Of a DNA stretch of 64,000 bases, positions 32,741 through 46,080 are shown one piece after another. The DNA lies in the NCBI RefSeq assembly GCF_907164915.1, contig NC_061866.1, positions 25,189,905 through 25,253,904 on the forward strand, given 5' to 3'. The stretch comes from Impatiens glandulifera. Its lineage: Eukaryota > Streptophyta > Magnoliopsida > Ericales > Balsaminaceae. Made by a program: the position numbers and the translations under genes. The notes below the pieces were generated by a model. It saw only the letters and a list, made by a program, of their open reading frames with translations. It had not been told where the DNA came from and searched no databases. Every line of letters begins with the position of its first letter. The first letter of the stretch is position 1.

Positions 32741-33950
32741 TTAACCCTTTTTTTTTATTTTTATTCACCAAATTATATTATTTGGTATTTGACCTAACAA
32801 AATCCCTGTTAGAATAATATAAATTATGTTTATTTATTTTATTTTTGGATATTTTGAGATATTTATTTAATTATATTAGATATAAATTACATATAATTTA
32901 TGTCTAAAATTATAATTAAATTATTTCAACCTTTTTGGGATTTAATTTGGGTAAAATAAATATAATATTTTAATTTCAAGTTATTTTTATTTTTTTAATT
33001 AATTTTTCTATTTAGAATTTAATTATCATAATAATTAATCTTAATTTAATTTTATCTTTTTCTTTTTGATTATTTTGAATTTAAAAATTTAAAATATTAT
33101 TATAAATTATTAATATTATTATAAATTGAGATAGGTCATAATTTGACGTTAACAATTATCTAATAAAATAATATAGTTTTAATTTATTTATATTTTCTTT
33201 ATATTATTATAATTATTCAATTATGATTTATTTTTCTATTTTAATTATTTAATCAATAATATTCATTAATTTAATTGAATATTTATTAAATAATATTTTA
33301 AACGTGATCTTTTGATCATTAATTTGAAACCGAAAAGATATATTTTCAAATTATAATATAAAACGATATTTCGCATTAAAATTATAATTATTTGATTAAT
33401 CTTTACAACGAAAGACGACATGTTAATTTACTTAATAAAATTGTGAGACAGCCGGTTAAAATCATTACATTTTTTTGAACATGCAAAAACATAACTAAAT
33501 TGGGAAGTTATAATTTGTTTCCTTTCAATTGTTGGATGTGATTAGTTTATTTTTATTTATGTGTTACTATCCTACATAAGAATTTGTTGGTTGTCTTGTT
33601 ATTGATACAATTAAAATAGTATGATTTTTTTTTACATTATAATAAAATAATTAATAGATTAATTATATTATAAATTATTTGAATTATAATAAGTTTTAAT
33701 ATAAACAAAAATATTATTTTATTAGAGTAGCTCAATTCACAATAAAATATTAACTTCATAATTTTAAGTTACAAGGGAGATAATAATAATATTATGTAAC
33801 CATTAATATTAATTTAATACATAAACAATGCCACCAACATAAATATTATTACAAAAATGAAATGAACTAAAAATATTTAATCTGTTTGATTGTGTAATAT
33901 GTATGTAAGTAAAACATTGATATAGGACCGTCGTCAACCTGATTAAGATT
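32741..33950. other. Very AT-rich intergenic DNA upstream of PLD
   Basis: Long runs of A and T with TTATAATTAATT-type words. No gene, no clear repeat border. It separates the nested transposons from the PLD gene. Confidence 0.5.
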
Positions 33951-34503
33951 TTTGTCAAGCTTCTTACGTGAAAACGGTTAACCTCCTTCCTCTAAGACTC
34001 TTTCCCTCATCTCTCTTCTCGATCGGCCTTAATTTGTTATCTTAGCAAGCACATGCACATCCACATCCACCACATCATCGTTTCCATCCGTCTTGTTTGT
34101 TTTCTCCGTAAGCTCATCCATGGAAGATGAGGAGGCATGGCTGGTAATTGTATCAATGATCGATTGATTGATTCCTCGACACAGCCTCACTTGTAATTGC
34201 TCCTCCTTCCTCTTCTCTCTCTCTCGATTCATATATTTGATTTTCCTTTTGAACAAGGTATTATGAATCTTCTTCCATTTTGTATTTTATATCTCATTGG
34301 ATTCATCATTCCGGTTTAGTTTACGATCGAAATCCTATAGCATGGAGATATCAATTCAAGGAATTGTAATTAAATCCACGGATTCCCTTTGATATATAGT
34401 CCAAACACCATCCTTGTACATACATATGCGTCTACATTTTATCTGGATTTTTTTGCATATAGAGTAAAGAAAACCCTAGTTAGTGTTGGGTTAATGAATA
34501 TCG
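33951..34503 (+). promoter_or_regulatory. PLD promoter-proximal region and 5' UTR
   Basis: The sequence changes from AT-rich to a CT-rich stretch (CTCCTTCCTCTAAGACTCTTTCCC near 33985), typical of a plant 5' leader. A possible 5' UTR intron donor (ACAAG|GTATTATG at about 34257) could pair with an AG near 34462. An upstream ATG at 34494 opens an 11-codon frame ending at 34526 that overlaps the PLD start out of frame; it could lower translation. I did not find a convincing TATA box. Confidence 0.45.
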
Positions 34504-36812
34504 ATGGACAATTCTGGCCCATATAACCATCTCTACGGTGGATACCCTTATGATCCCTACTCACCGCCGCCTGTATATCCTCCTCCCCCTAATCAGCACC
34601 CATACCCACCTTCAAACCCTTCTCCTTATCCTCTTTTCCATAATCAACCTCCTTATCCACCACCTCCTGGTTATACATTACCACATTTTAGTCCTGTAAG
34701 TTATGGATACCCAGTACAAAATCCACCTCTTCCAAATAATGATAATAATAATGATAGTTCTTCATTACATTCCAATCATTATACCACTCCTTCTTCCCAT
34801 GTATTGCACCATCAAAGTGGCTTCCATCGTCTTTCATCAAAATCCCGTCACAGTCCGTCTAAATCAGAAAGCGACTCTAGTAACCTTAACTTGTCTAACT
34901 TTAGGCACAATCAAGTAGATAGCACATCCACAACAAGTGAACGTGATTGCGCAGATGGTGATCTTGTTCCCATCTACCCGCCTGTTTATCCACCAATTGA
35001 TGATTTAAATGATTTGCTTTTGCTTGAGAATTCTCAACCTAGGCCAGAATCATCATCACCTTTTCCACCATCTGCTGCTGCGAAAGCTTCCAGTAGTGCA
35101 ACTCTTCGTCATAGTTTCGGCACAAAATATGATAAAAAGTACGATTCTCCAGATCGCATAGATGGGGGTGGCAATAGGCTATCATTGAGCAGTTGGGAGT
35201 CACCTAACTCAGGTCCAATTTCTATTCCATCTGTTCATCCTGTCCTAAGCCATTCAATGTCGTTTCCTCATTCCTCAATATATCGACAAAATTTGAAGAT
35301 GGTGTCAGTTGGTCAGAATTCTTCAGGAGCCTTACTCCTACATGGAAACCTAGACATTTGGGTGTTTGGAGCAAGAAATCTTCCAAATATGGACATGTTT
35401 CACAAAACAATTGGAGATGTATTTCAGAAACTGCCAGGGAATGTGAGCAACAGAATTGAAGGGACAATGTCTCACAAAATCACCAGTGATCCCTACGTAT
35501 CGATTACAATAGCAGGTGCAGTAATTGGCAGGACGTTTGTGATCAGCAACTGCGAAAATCCTCTTTGGCAACAACACTTCTGTGTTCCTGTAGCCCATAA
35601 CGCTTCTGTCGTGCAGTTTTTTGTCAAAGACAGTGATGTTGTCGGGTCCCAACTTATAGGAGTTGTGTCTATTTCGGTGGAGAAGATAGTTTCTGGAGCA
35701 AAGATTCACGGATTCTATCCAATCCTCAACACTAATAAAAAGCTTTGCAAAGCCGGAGCTTCTTTAAACCTCTCAATGAAATATACGCCGTCGAATCAAG
35801 TAAAGATGTACCATCTTGGAGTTGGTCCTGGTCCTGATTATCCTGGAGTTCCTGACACATATTTCCCTCTGAGAAAAGGTGGGAAGCTTACACTTTATCA
35901 AGATGCTCATGTCCCCAACGGTTGTCTACCAATAGTGAATCTTGATAATGGAACGGATTATGTACATGGGAAGTGCTGGTATGATATCTTCTCAGCTATA
36001 AGCCAGGCAAGAAGATTGATTTATATTACTGGCTGGTCAGTTTGGCACAAAGTTAGGCTGATTCGAGATGGAGGTACTGCATCAAGGTATAGTTTAGGTG
36101 ATCTACTCAGGATGAGATCTCAAGAAGGTGTTCGAGTACTCCTTCTCATATGGGACGATCCCACTTCAAGAAGCATACTTGGCTACAAAACAGTAAGTAA
36201 TTTACCTTGTATCTAAAAAAATATAGAGCATGTTTTCTCTTGTGCTATGTTATATCTATGTCATCTAGTTTGTGTATGCTTATTCAGTTGAATATAGAGA
36301 TTGATCCTTTTATATACATAGACCTTTATGCTTAGAACTGTTTTCTCTTTTACCTTTGCCTCTTCCAAACCAAGAGTTAATACTAATTAGTTCATGAACC
36401 CTAAAAAAAAATACTATATTTGTAGAAAACAATAATTGGATGATTGGAATTGAAATTGACATTGGAATTCTAATTTCAATTCCACGAGAATTAGCATTGA
36501 ATTACAATTCAATTCCTATGTTTGGGAAAACTTTAGAATTGTAATTTAATCTTAATTTCTATGCTTGAAAAAAAAAAGAATATAATAAAAATCATTTTAA
36601 TATATATTATACCTTTTTATTAAAATATTGGTTTTGACACAAACAATTAAGATACTTCAAGTGGTAAGAGAATTTTTTAAATTTCGATTTTCTTTAAAAA
36701 ATAATATCGGTTCAACAAGTTAACTTTATAGATTAAAATATATATATATATATCGATTCGACATTTTAAATTTCTAAATTTAAAAACAAAATATTGGTTC
36801 AGCATATTAACT

Positions 36813-36870
<58 letters not shown>

Positions 36871-39800
36871 AATGTTAACTTACTAAATTAAACAATAAAA
36901 AAGACATCAGTTTGATATTTTAACCTTCTAAATTAAAAAAATATATATCTCGATTATAAACTTTAATCGTGTTTTAAATGATAAAATAATAAATTATTTT
37001 ATTATAAAAAAACATAAATTAAAACAATTAAAATTCTAGACTAAAAAGATTGCAATTGAGAACTATAAAATTATCCTAGATTGAATTCTATTAGAAATCT
37101 AATTCCAATTCTATTTTTTATTATTTAAGGGTCTACCAAACTTAATAATTGGAATTGGACCTTAATTCCAATTCTAATGTCAATTTTACGGTTAACACCT
37201 AAGTAATTACCCTTATCTAAAAATAATGTTGAGAATGTTCTCTTTGTCCTACAGTAAATGAAAATTTATACTGTTATCCAAGTCATATATATAGTTTGTA
37301 TATGCTGATTGAGTTGAATTTAGAGATTGATCCTTTTATATACAGAGACCTTGTATACTTAGGACTATTTTAGCTTTTATCTTTGCATCTTCCAAGCCAA
37401 GAGTTTAATACTACAAGTTCTTAAACCCTTCCCAAAATACTATATTGCTACATAAAAAGATTAAAAGAAACATCAAGAAGGAAAATGATTTACACTAATA
37501 TTTATCCTAATTGGTTTGACAAATTGAAAATTAAGTGTTTAATATTGAATACTAAATTTTAAGTGCTAAACTAGTTATGTGTCTGGAAAATAAATGTCAA
37601 ACAAATCAGATGAAAATATCTAAATCTTAAGGAATTGATATGTAGTTTGGTTAGATAAAATTTGAATTAATGCTTAAAAAGTACTTAAACAGTAATTTAC
37701 ACTTATAAAGACGTAATTTGATTTATTTTCGGATGTGAAAGTTGTGATTTGGATGCTCATATTATATTACTGAGTTAAGTTATCATAACTTACCAAACTA
37801 CGTCAAATACTAACTTAATTTGGGTTGAATCTAAATAATTAAGTGATTTTAAATAAAATTATTAAATGAACTTTGTTAAAATAAACACTTTATCCATTTA
37901 GATTAAGTGATAAGGACTTATTAAAAATGTTATTAAAGTAATGAACTACACTTATTCCTCTCTGTTTCGGGAGTGTCCTTCAGAACATCTCAATTATATT
38001 TATATGTTCCATAATGGCAAATTTTCAGTTTAAAATGTGGAGAATGCTTGCTTTCTTATCATACCAAATTATTCTAATACAGGATGGGGTGATGCAAACA
38101 CATGATGAAGAAACCCGCCGTTTTTTCAAGCACTCCTCCGTGCAAGTTATTCTTTGTCCACGCATGGCTGGAAAGAGGCACAGCTGGGTCAAGCAGAAGG
38201 TATAGCATAAAGAAGTGATGCTCAAACTTTTTATATATCAATTTACATTTACATCATGGTTACTGTTTTATCAGTCAGTACTTCTTCTTTTAAAAAAAGA
38301 TCAACTTTGTGTTATCAGTCATTACTAAAATGCAAATTCTGTTCCATTTTGCTTCAATTTTTTTCTTATCAGGAAGTTGGAACAATTTATACCCACCACC
38401 AAAAAACAGTTGTTGTGGATGCTGATGCTGGTAACAATACAAGAAGAATTGTGGCTTTCATTGGGGGTCTTGATCTATGTGATGGCCGATATGATACTCC
38501 CCGCCATCCTATATTTAGTACTCTCCAGACTGTGCATAGAGATGACTATCACAATCCTACATACACGGTAACATATTAACCATTTTTTCTTATGTACATA
38601 AATTTATTGGCAGCTCGAAAATCTGAAAATCTAACTTCTCGATTTCTACAAATATATCATTTAAGCTTTGTTTGAAGCTGCATTTGATGAAAAATGTTTG
38701 TAAAATATACCAAATGAGGTTTAGCATAGATAAATACAAATTATTGCTCCTACTAGTTGGTCCAATATAAATAACTGACGATTTGAGTTTTCTGTATGAA
38801 TAGGGGAGTGCTGTTGGCTGTCCTAGAGAACCGTGGCATGATTTGCACTGTAAGATTGATGGCCCTGCTGCCTATGATGTTTTGACTAACTTTGAGCAAC
38901 GATGGTTAAATGCTTCAACAGCTCATGGAATTAAAAAACTGAAAAAATCTGATGATGCTTTACTCAGAATAGATAGATTGCCTGATATTATGGGGCAATC
39001 CGATGCTCCATGCTTAGGTGAGGATGATCCGGAGAGTTGGCATGTTCAGGTATTTAATAACACATGGACAAAAAGCATATATGATACCATAGATACATTA
39101 CAAAATTGAGATAAATAGTATCTTGTTTGGGGGGACATTTCTTAACTGCAGATATTTCGTTCCATTGATTCGAACTCAGTCAAAGGCTTTCCAAAGGATC
39201 CCAAGGATGGCACTTCTCAGGCAAGTGAATATATGCATCTTTTACTTAGTAATTTATTAATATGTTCTAGTTAGCATGTGAATGAAAAATATCTTTCTTT
39301 TAAGCAGAACTTGGTATGCGGGAAGAATGTCTTAATTGATATGAGCATACATGCAGCATATGTGAAGGCTATTCGTTCTGCACAAAGATTCATCTATATT
39401 GAAAACCAATATTTCCTTGGATCCTCATACAACTGGACTTCCAACAAAGAATTAGGTAAGAAGCATAATTTTCTTTGGCAATTTGGAATTTCTTGCCTGT
39501 ACCATAACATTACTTTTTCTTTTGCTAAATGTGTTTTACTCTGACTCTACAGAGAATAATCAAAATTTTGAATTTTATCTAACGAAATGGAAAAATGTGA
39601 TAAAATATTTTTCCATCCTTACAATGGAATAACAACTACAAGCATAAAAACATCTGCAGTTGTTATTCCATAAAAAAATGTTTTTACGCATGTAGTTGTT
39701 AATCTACCATGTTTTGCTCTTCTCCATCCATAAAAAAAATGAATTCATCTTCCCATCCTTTCAAAGGCGTTTTGCATTGTATAGGACAAGTGAATATTAG

Positions 39801-41027
39801 AGATTGTGTTCATGTCTGCAGGTGCAAACAATCTTATTCCAATGGAAATTGCTCTTAAGATTGCTGAGAAAATTAGGGCAAATCAAAGGTTTGCAACTTA
39901 TATAATTATCCCTATGTGGCCTGAAGGTAATCCAACTGGCGCAGCCACACAAAGAATTTTGTTTTGGCAGGTATCAACTATTGTTAAATAGATATATATC
40001 TCAGGTGTACTAATTTTATTTTGTTCATTCATTCAATATGTAAAAATAATACAAGTCAGACATAAATATTCTATTTGCAGCATAAAACCATGCAAATGAT
40101 GTATGAGATAATATACAAAGCTTTACTGGAGGTTGGCCTTGAGTCTGCTCATCATCCACTCGATTATCTCAACTTCTTCTGCCTCGGAAATCGTGAAGCT
40201 GCGGACTTCAGTAACATTCCAATCATTGATCATTCCAATACAACAAGTTCTCCACAGGTTCTACCTATTGTTTCAGACACAGTACCGTAATGTTTAGGAT
40301 CTGCTGCTGCTACTAAAACTGTTTGTTGTTTATGACTCAGGCACTCACTCAGAAGAACCGTCGGTTCATGATATATGTTCACTCTAAAGGTATGATAGTG
40401 GATGACGAATATGTAATTATTGGGTCTGCAAATATCAATCAGAGATCCTTGGAGGGCACCAGAGACACTGAGATTGCAATGGGAGCCTATCAACCTCATC
40501 ACACGTCTGCAAGAGAACCTCCTTCTCCGCTTGGACAGGTAAGATGTCCCATATCGAAAAATCACATAAAATATAAACTCCTTATATCTATGAGACTTAT
40601 AACTTATATATTCTCACAAGATAAGATAATATCAAAACTGAACAAAATGTCATGTGGGTCACTTCTAGAGTCCTAATCAATGACGAGACTGATAAATTAA
40701 AGAAATGTGGGTGATTTGATGGGCGTTTTACAGATTTATGGATATAGGATGTCACTAATGGCAGAGCATCTTGGAATGTTGGAGGATTGTTTTATGGAGC
40801 CGGAAAGTCTTAAGTGTGTCCACAGGGTTAGGCAACTAAGTGAAATGAATTGGAAGCAGTTTTCAGATGAGAGAATTACACAAATGCAAGGACATCTCAT
40901 GAAATATCCGGTTGAAGTGGACAGGTGTGGTAGGGTGATGCCCCTTCCAGGACATGAAATTTTCCCAGATGTTGGTGGCAAGATCATCGGCTCATTTCTT
41001 GCCATTCAGGAAAATCTAACAATATGA
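34504..41027 (+). CDS. PLDBETA1: Phospholipase D beta (10 exons, about 1093 aa)
   Basis: Hydrolyses membrane phospholipids to phosphatidic acid and a head group; the beta class needs PIP2 and micromolar calcium. Exons by splice sites and domain continuity: 34504-36192, 38083-38199, 38373-38567, 38804-39049, 39152-39220, 39308-39455, 39822-39970, 40081-40257, 40341-40538, 40734-41027. All junctions keep the frame. Intron 5 uses a GC donor (CAG|GCAAGT). Residues 1-190 are Pro/Tyr/Ser-rich, as in the beta class; a C2 domain spans about 277-427 ([19 protein letters not shown] ... SDPYVSI ... [12 protein letters not shown]). The two HxKxxxxD catalytic motifs are intact: HQKTVVVD (611-618) and HSKGMIVD (944-951). 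The protein ends IQENLTI, the usual plant PLD C-terminus. Length and exon number fit PLD beta rather than the shorter gamma class; the paralog number is a guess. Confidence 0.93.
36455..37190. mobile_element. Probable non-autonomous DNA transposon in PLD intron 1
   Basis: The left end reads AAATTGACATTGGAATTCTA and the right end, reversed, AAATTGACATTAGAATTGGAA. Sub-terminal GGAATTG/CAATTCC words repeat near both ends. AT-rich, no coding capacity, about 740 bp. The superfamily cannot be fixed. Confidence 0.5.
36819..36866. repeat. (TA)n microsatellite in PLD intron 1
   Basis: About 23 TA dinucleotides in a row. Confidence 0.9.
39630..39704. repeat. Hairpin in PLD intron 6
   Basis: CAACTACAAGCATAAAAACAT and ATGTTTTTACGCATGTAGTTG are inverted copies (19 of 21 bases pair) separated by about 24 bases. 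It may be a small MITE remnant. Confidence 0.7.
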
Positions 41028-42018
41028 TTCCTGTTTTTTTTCCCTATGTGGGGCAAGAGAATTTGCTTTTTCAGATGTGGGTGGTTATTGGACCTTTTTA
41101 TTTGCTTTGCTGATGCAGAATTGATCAGATCTCTTTTTGTTTTAAAATTGAAGGCAGACAGTTTCAATCCATCCATAGGATTCACACACATAGCTAGTGT
41201 TGTTGTATTGTATCTCTTCTTTTTTATTAGAATTGAAACAATTAGATATGTCTATTAATCTTGTGAAAATATGAACTATAAGATGATATGATATATAATT
41301 ATCATTGATTCATCAAACATCTTCTCCATTCAATCCAATTTCTTTCTTCTCTGTAATGGGAATGTGGTGGTGACTCAATGTTTCTTTAAAATGAGTTCAT
41401 TTATAAACAATCACAGTTTATAATAAAGTATGATACAGTTAATTGGATACACTTTTCTATTTGCTTCTTTTTTATCCACTAGTGATAGTTTTTTTGGGTG
41501 GAAGAGTATTATACAGACGAAAACAAATGAACAAAACAAACCAGACTTCAGAAATGTCTGCTCTACGATTAAAAAAGAAAAAGAAAAACATTCTCCATTT
41601 GCTCCAAGGAAATTTAAACCCTATTTTTTTTAAACATGAGAAGTGATTCAACCATTCATTCTTTGATTCGGATTCAACCATTCATTCATTGAAGAATCAT
41701 CACTCTAATGTCCTATATTGTCTTAAGTTTACAATCTATTATGATCCAATGTATCATTGAAGATGTGCATCGTTAATAAAAATCAGATTTATTCTACTTC
41801 CATATTTCTTATCTTGTTTCTTCTTATGTTAGATGTCTAATAAGAAATGCATACAAAAATCAAATTGTCTAAATAAACCATTTTTGTATACTTCTTCATA
41901 ATTAATATTGTTTTAATCAAATTAAGCAACTTTACAGGAAACACATACCAAAAAAAAAATACTAACTTATATAATTGTAACTCTAAATATAGTAACTACT
42001 CTTAAAAAAAAAAAAAAG
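41028..42018 (+). other. PLD 3' flank and intergenic DNA
   Basis: Contains the PLD 3' UTR. Candidate polyadenylation words are AATAAA at 41422-41427 (about 395 bases after the stop) and weaker AT-rich words near 41270. The rest is AT-rich without coding signal. Confidence 0.4.
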
Positions 42019-42070
42019 TAATGATAGAGGCAGCGACTGTGGCAGCGACTCCCCTATGTGGCAGCCAGGC
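42019..42070 (+). repeat. MULE left terminal inverted repeat
   Basis: TAATGATAGAGGCAGCGACT, then GTGGCAGCGACTCC and TATGTGGCAGCC. An internal short repeat GGCAGCGACT occurs twice. Confidence 0.8.
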
Positions 42071-42289
42071 TAAAAAAAAATATTAAAAAAAAATCAGCAC
42101 GCACTCTTTTTTCTTTTGATCAAATCGATCAAATCATAGTTTTGGCTATGATCAAATCATAGTTTTCTCCTATTATCGAAGAATATCTCATATCATCGAG
42201 CTTTAGATTTCTTTATTTATAAAAAAATCCATATCGAAGCAGACGAATGCGAAGAAGACGATCGCAAAGAAGACGGTAATTTCTTATAA

Positions 42290-42510
42290 ATTAAATTTTA
42301 ATGTTATTTAAACTGAGCTGTAATATGTTCTAAAAACTAAACTGTCTTATAAACTGAATATAGTGTGTTTTAAACTGAACTGTAATGTTATATACACTGT
42401 ACTGAAATGTCTGATAAATTAAAATATAATGTCATTTAAACAAAACTGTAATGTCTTATAAATTGAATTTAATGTTATTTAAACTAAACTATAATGTTTG
42501 TTAACACAGT
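42290..42510 (+). repeat. Subterminal AAACTGTAATG repeats, left side
   Basis: Roughly seven degenerate copies of a 33-38-base unit containing AAACT[GA][TA]AATGT and TTATTTAAACTGAAC-type words. Related units lie at 48815-48900 (inverted) and 49690-49800. Confidence 0.8.
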
Positions 42511-42559
42511 TTCTCTATTATTTCTTTAGCTTCATGGACTAATCATCATCATCCCATCC

Positions 42560-44160
42560 CGATGTTCAAATCTCCACTGTAATGACTTCTTATTTCGAAA
42601 ATGAGGTTCGTGAATAGTATATCACTTATGCCCAATCAAAGGGTTTCGGTATTTGTAAGGTAGGAGCAAAGAATTGTCAGGATGGAAAACAAAAGTGATT
42701 CTCAATTGCATGTTCTAAAAGTGGTGTATTTTCTACAAAGGGGGAAAATATTTTACAAGTTAGATCTTGCACCAAGAAGAATTGTAAGGCTAAGATAAAT
42801 GTTGCGGTTAGAAATGAATATGCAATTGAGATTACTAGTGTCTTCCATAAGCATAACCATATTTTTAGTCCGAGAAAGCAGAGATATATTACATCTCACA
42901 AAGTTCTAGATCCAATTGCAAAGTGAAGATTAAAATTAAACGACGAAGCTGGAATTATTTTGGCAAAAATGTTTCAATCATTTGTAGTTGAAACTGGAAG
43001 TTATGATAATCTGACTTTTTGATGAGAGAAATTGTAAAATCTATATTTCAGAAGTTAGGCGGTTAAGATTAAAAAATGGTGATGCAAATGTAAAGTAAAT
43101 GTTTACATTTTTTATGTTTATGACCTAGACGAGAAATCCCGGATAAGGAATGTGTTTTGGACTGATAGAAGATGCAAAGTTGCTTATGAGTATTTCTCGA
43201 ATGTCATCATCTTTGACACAACATATTTGACAAACTGTTATAATATTTCTTTTGTTTTTTTTCGGGGTTAATTATCATGCATAATCTATTTTGCTAGGAT
43301 GTGGCTTACTATCTAGTGAGGATTCAGAGTCATTTATTTGGTTTTTTAAATCCTAATTGACATGTATACACAAACGTGCTCCAAAGACAATAATCAATGA
43401 CCAATGTCGATCAATAGTCATTGTTATTGAAAGGGTATTTCCAAACACCAATCATCATTTTTGTCTTTGACATATCATGAATAAACTCCATACAAAATTT
43501 GTTGTTAATGCTCAGTATAAAAAAGACATTGAAGAACATTATTTATAACTCAATCACAATTGAGCAATTGAGTAGTGTGAAGAGATTTGGATTAAATAAT
43601 AGAGGAGTTTGAGTTGGAAGACATATTGGCTGAACTCTTTGCACGTAGAACGAGCTAAATGGATTCATGTGTATGTTAAATGTCACTTCTAGGAAGGCAT
43701 GACAACATCGCAAAGAAAGTGAAAGTATGAATGCTTTTTTTTGATGACTTTGTTCACTCAAAACATCCCTAAGATAGTTTGTTAAGCAATATGAGCAGGC
43801 ACCGATGAAGAACATAGTGAAGGAAAAAAACTAAATTTTCAGTCTTTTAATACCACCATTCCAATTGTTAGTGGTTATTTCTTGGAAAGTCAATTTCAAA
43901 GTGTATATATACTAACGACATATTTAAGTTGTTCAAAATAAAGTAAAATTGTTGATGTTTTGCAACACCTCCATATTTGAAGACGTTGAGACATCTACTA
44001 TATTTAGAGTAGTGGAAACTATTACGGGAACTAATGTAGAACATTTGAGAAATATTTCAATCAAGGTACACTTCACCCCGATGGAGACTTTTGTAAACTA
44101 TCAATGTCAAATGTTTGAGTTTAGAGAGATTTTGTGTAGGCATATTTTGTGGTTTTGAGA
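42560..44160 (+). pseudogene. FAR1/MULE transposase, broken
   Basis: 42585-42925 reads as a FAR1 DNA-binding domain: YITYAQSKGFGICKVGAK, SCTKKNCKAKINVAV, then FHKHNHIFSPRKQRYI (C...C...H.H). MULE transposase words follow: SRIRNVFWTDRRC with YEYFSNVIIFDTTYLTN (first catalytic Asp), LLGCGLLSSEDSESFIWFF, INDQCRSIVIVIERVFPNT-HHFC (second Asp), and at 44080-44160 a SWIM zinc finger, YQCQMFEFREILCRHIL (C-x-C...C-x-H). Several stops and a frame change break it. Host FAR1/FHY3 factors descend from such transposases, but the stops and the inverted-repeat context mark this as a transposon copy. Confidence 0.82.
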
Positions 44161-46080
44161 AGAATGAAAGTGAATAAGGTGCCCAAGAATTATATTTTAG
44201 AGCGTTGACGTAAAGATTTGACAAAAAAAGTTATAAAATTTTTACTAACATTTATGATTATGATATGTGTGATAGTGAAAAAATTGGTATAACTATCTTA
44301 CTTCATTGATGCAAGAGCTTCAACAAATTGCAACACAATCTGATCATCATATTTCAGTTTTGGCTGAAGTGGTGAAAATGAAAAAACAAATTTATTGCAT
44401 ATTCGACAACATCAACTTCTACTCTGACAATCCTACAATAGTTTCTCCACCAACAAATTCTCCACCAACACCTTCTGCACCAATATTTTCTCCAGCAACA
44501 CTTTCTGTACCAACACAAATGATCCACTCTCTTGTGAAAGTAAGGGCTTGAGGTCGACCACCAATAAAATACAAACAATTAGTCATCGAAAGAATTATGA
44601 ACAAATCGTCCACAAGGGATCGAAATAATGTTAGATTCTAAGATGTGATATTGTTTTTAATATTTGTAAAGTAATATAAATAATACATTTCAAGCAAATT
44701 CAATTGTTTTTTTTATTATGCAAATTGGATGACAACAACCGCAATAAAGAAAGATTCAATATCAACACAACAACATTAGTGGAATGATCTAGTCTCGACT
44801 TAACTTTCCTTCACATCACTTTTGTCCTCTCAATTATTTCCCAAAGATAATACTTGTTGGGACAACTTTCAACAAAGACAAAACATTTGTAAATTGTTGT
44901 ATGTTATAATATATTTGGATGAAATTTGTAAATTATTGTATATTGTAGTTACAGTTCAGTTTAAATGACATTAAAAAATAATTAAAAAAAAATAATTTTG
45001 TTTCCCCCGCCTACCTCTTCTTCGGTGATTTTGGCGTTTCCATCTTCTTTGACTTTAACGACTTCTTCCTCTTCAGTTTCTTCTTTGGTTATTTCTTCTT
45101 CTTTAGCTATTTCATCAACTTTTTCAATTTATTCTTGGGTTATTTCTTTGACTTCTTTCTCCTTCTGCGACTTCGACGGATTCTTCCTACTTTCGGGACT
45201 TGTGCCACTTTGGTGATTTCTTCTTTCTTTCGCGTCTCTTCTTCAGATTTCATGAATAAAAATGGAAAGACTTCAATGGTCATGTTCATAATTTGATTAA
45301 CCCTAACATGACAATAACCATATGTCTTTTCGTTTCTTTTCAGAAGAATGAATTCTTGCAATGCATCCAAGTATGTCGAAAATACTAATATAAGGTAAGT
45401 TCTCGAACATGATCTTCCTTTAACTAGGTTTATCTCGAACATGGTCATGTTCGGGACCTTGAAGACATCATTTGGAAAACATTTTTTTATTTTTATTTCT
45501 AGATCTGTATCATGATCCATTTACAAAACGTTTCTGGATTTGTCAAAAATACGTGCTTTCTCTTAAATTGAATATGAGTTACAACCCTTTAAACAATTAA
45601 AAAATATTATTTCTATTTTTGGATCTGTATCTTGATCTTACAAAATTTGGCCAAAGAAACTTTTTAGAATTTGCAGTATAGGTCTAGAAATGAATAGCAC
45701 CAACATGAATTTGAAGAGATGGTATTTTATTTCTTAAATAATTTGTTTAGATATATGTTTTACTCTCATGCTTCAGCAAATCATGCATTTTGAACAATCT
45801 CAAATAGTATTATCATTTCTCAGTTAGGCCATGAATTTCAATTCTATGTTTATATCTTGGAGTAGTGTTATATTTTGGCCATATTCGGGAATTTTTATCC
45901 TGAATATGGCCATGTTCGAGATATTTTTGGCCAAGTGTTCAAATAAAAGTTAAATTTTCATCACTTTATATATGTTAAGTGTGGTTCATCTATCTGTTTT
46001 TTGTAGAGTATATATAAAAGGAACTGTTGGCCCTCGACAACAGATTTGTTACTGCTGACCACAACTGCTGCATCTGATGA
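44161..46080. other. MULE interior, little recognisable
   Basis: A short Pro/Ser/Thr-rich reading lies at 44420-44540 (PTIVSPPTNSPPTPSAP, five-residue repeats). On the minus strand 45140-45520 is open (126 codons, ending in a Lys/Arg-rich run), without a domain I recognise. An inverted pair of the subterminal motif (ACAGTTCAGTTTAAATGACATT) lies at 44950-44972. Confidence 0.4.

Larger units (their letters stand above)
36200..37435 (+). repeat. Duplicated block in PLD intron 1 flanking an insertion
   Basis: The block with GAGATTGATCCTTTTATATA, CAAGTTCTTAAACC/TAGTTCATGAACCC and AATACTATATT is present at 36200-36410 and, diverged, at 37208-37435. The first copy starts next to the splice donor. 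Between them lies sequence ending in inverted AAATTGACATT-type termini. Confidence 0.75.
36193..38082 (+). other. PLD intron 1 (1890 bp) with inserted repeat
   Basis: GT...AG intron, much longer than the other PLD introns (87-366 bp). It holds a duplicated block (36200-36410 and 37208-37435), an inserted element between the copies (about 36455-37190) and a (TA)n tract (36819-36866). No coding sequence. Confidence 0.85.

Noticed and set aside
42585..44160. Host FAR1/FHY3 transcription factor gene
   Set aside because: In-frame stops, a frame change, no introns with clear splice sites, and flanking inverted repeats point to a transposon copy.
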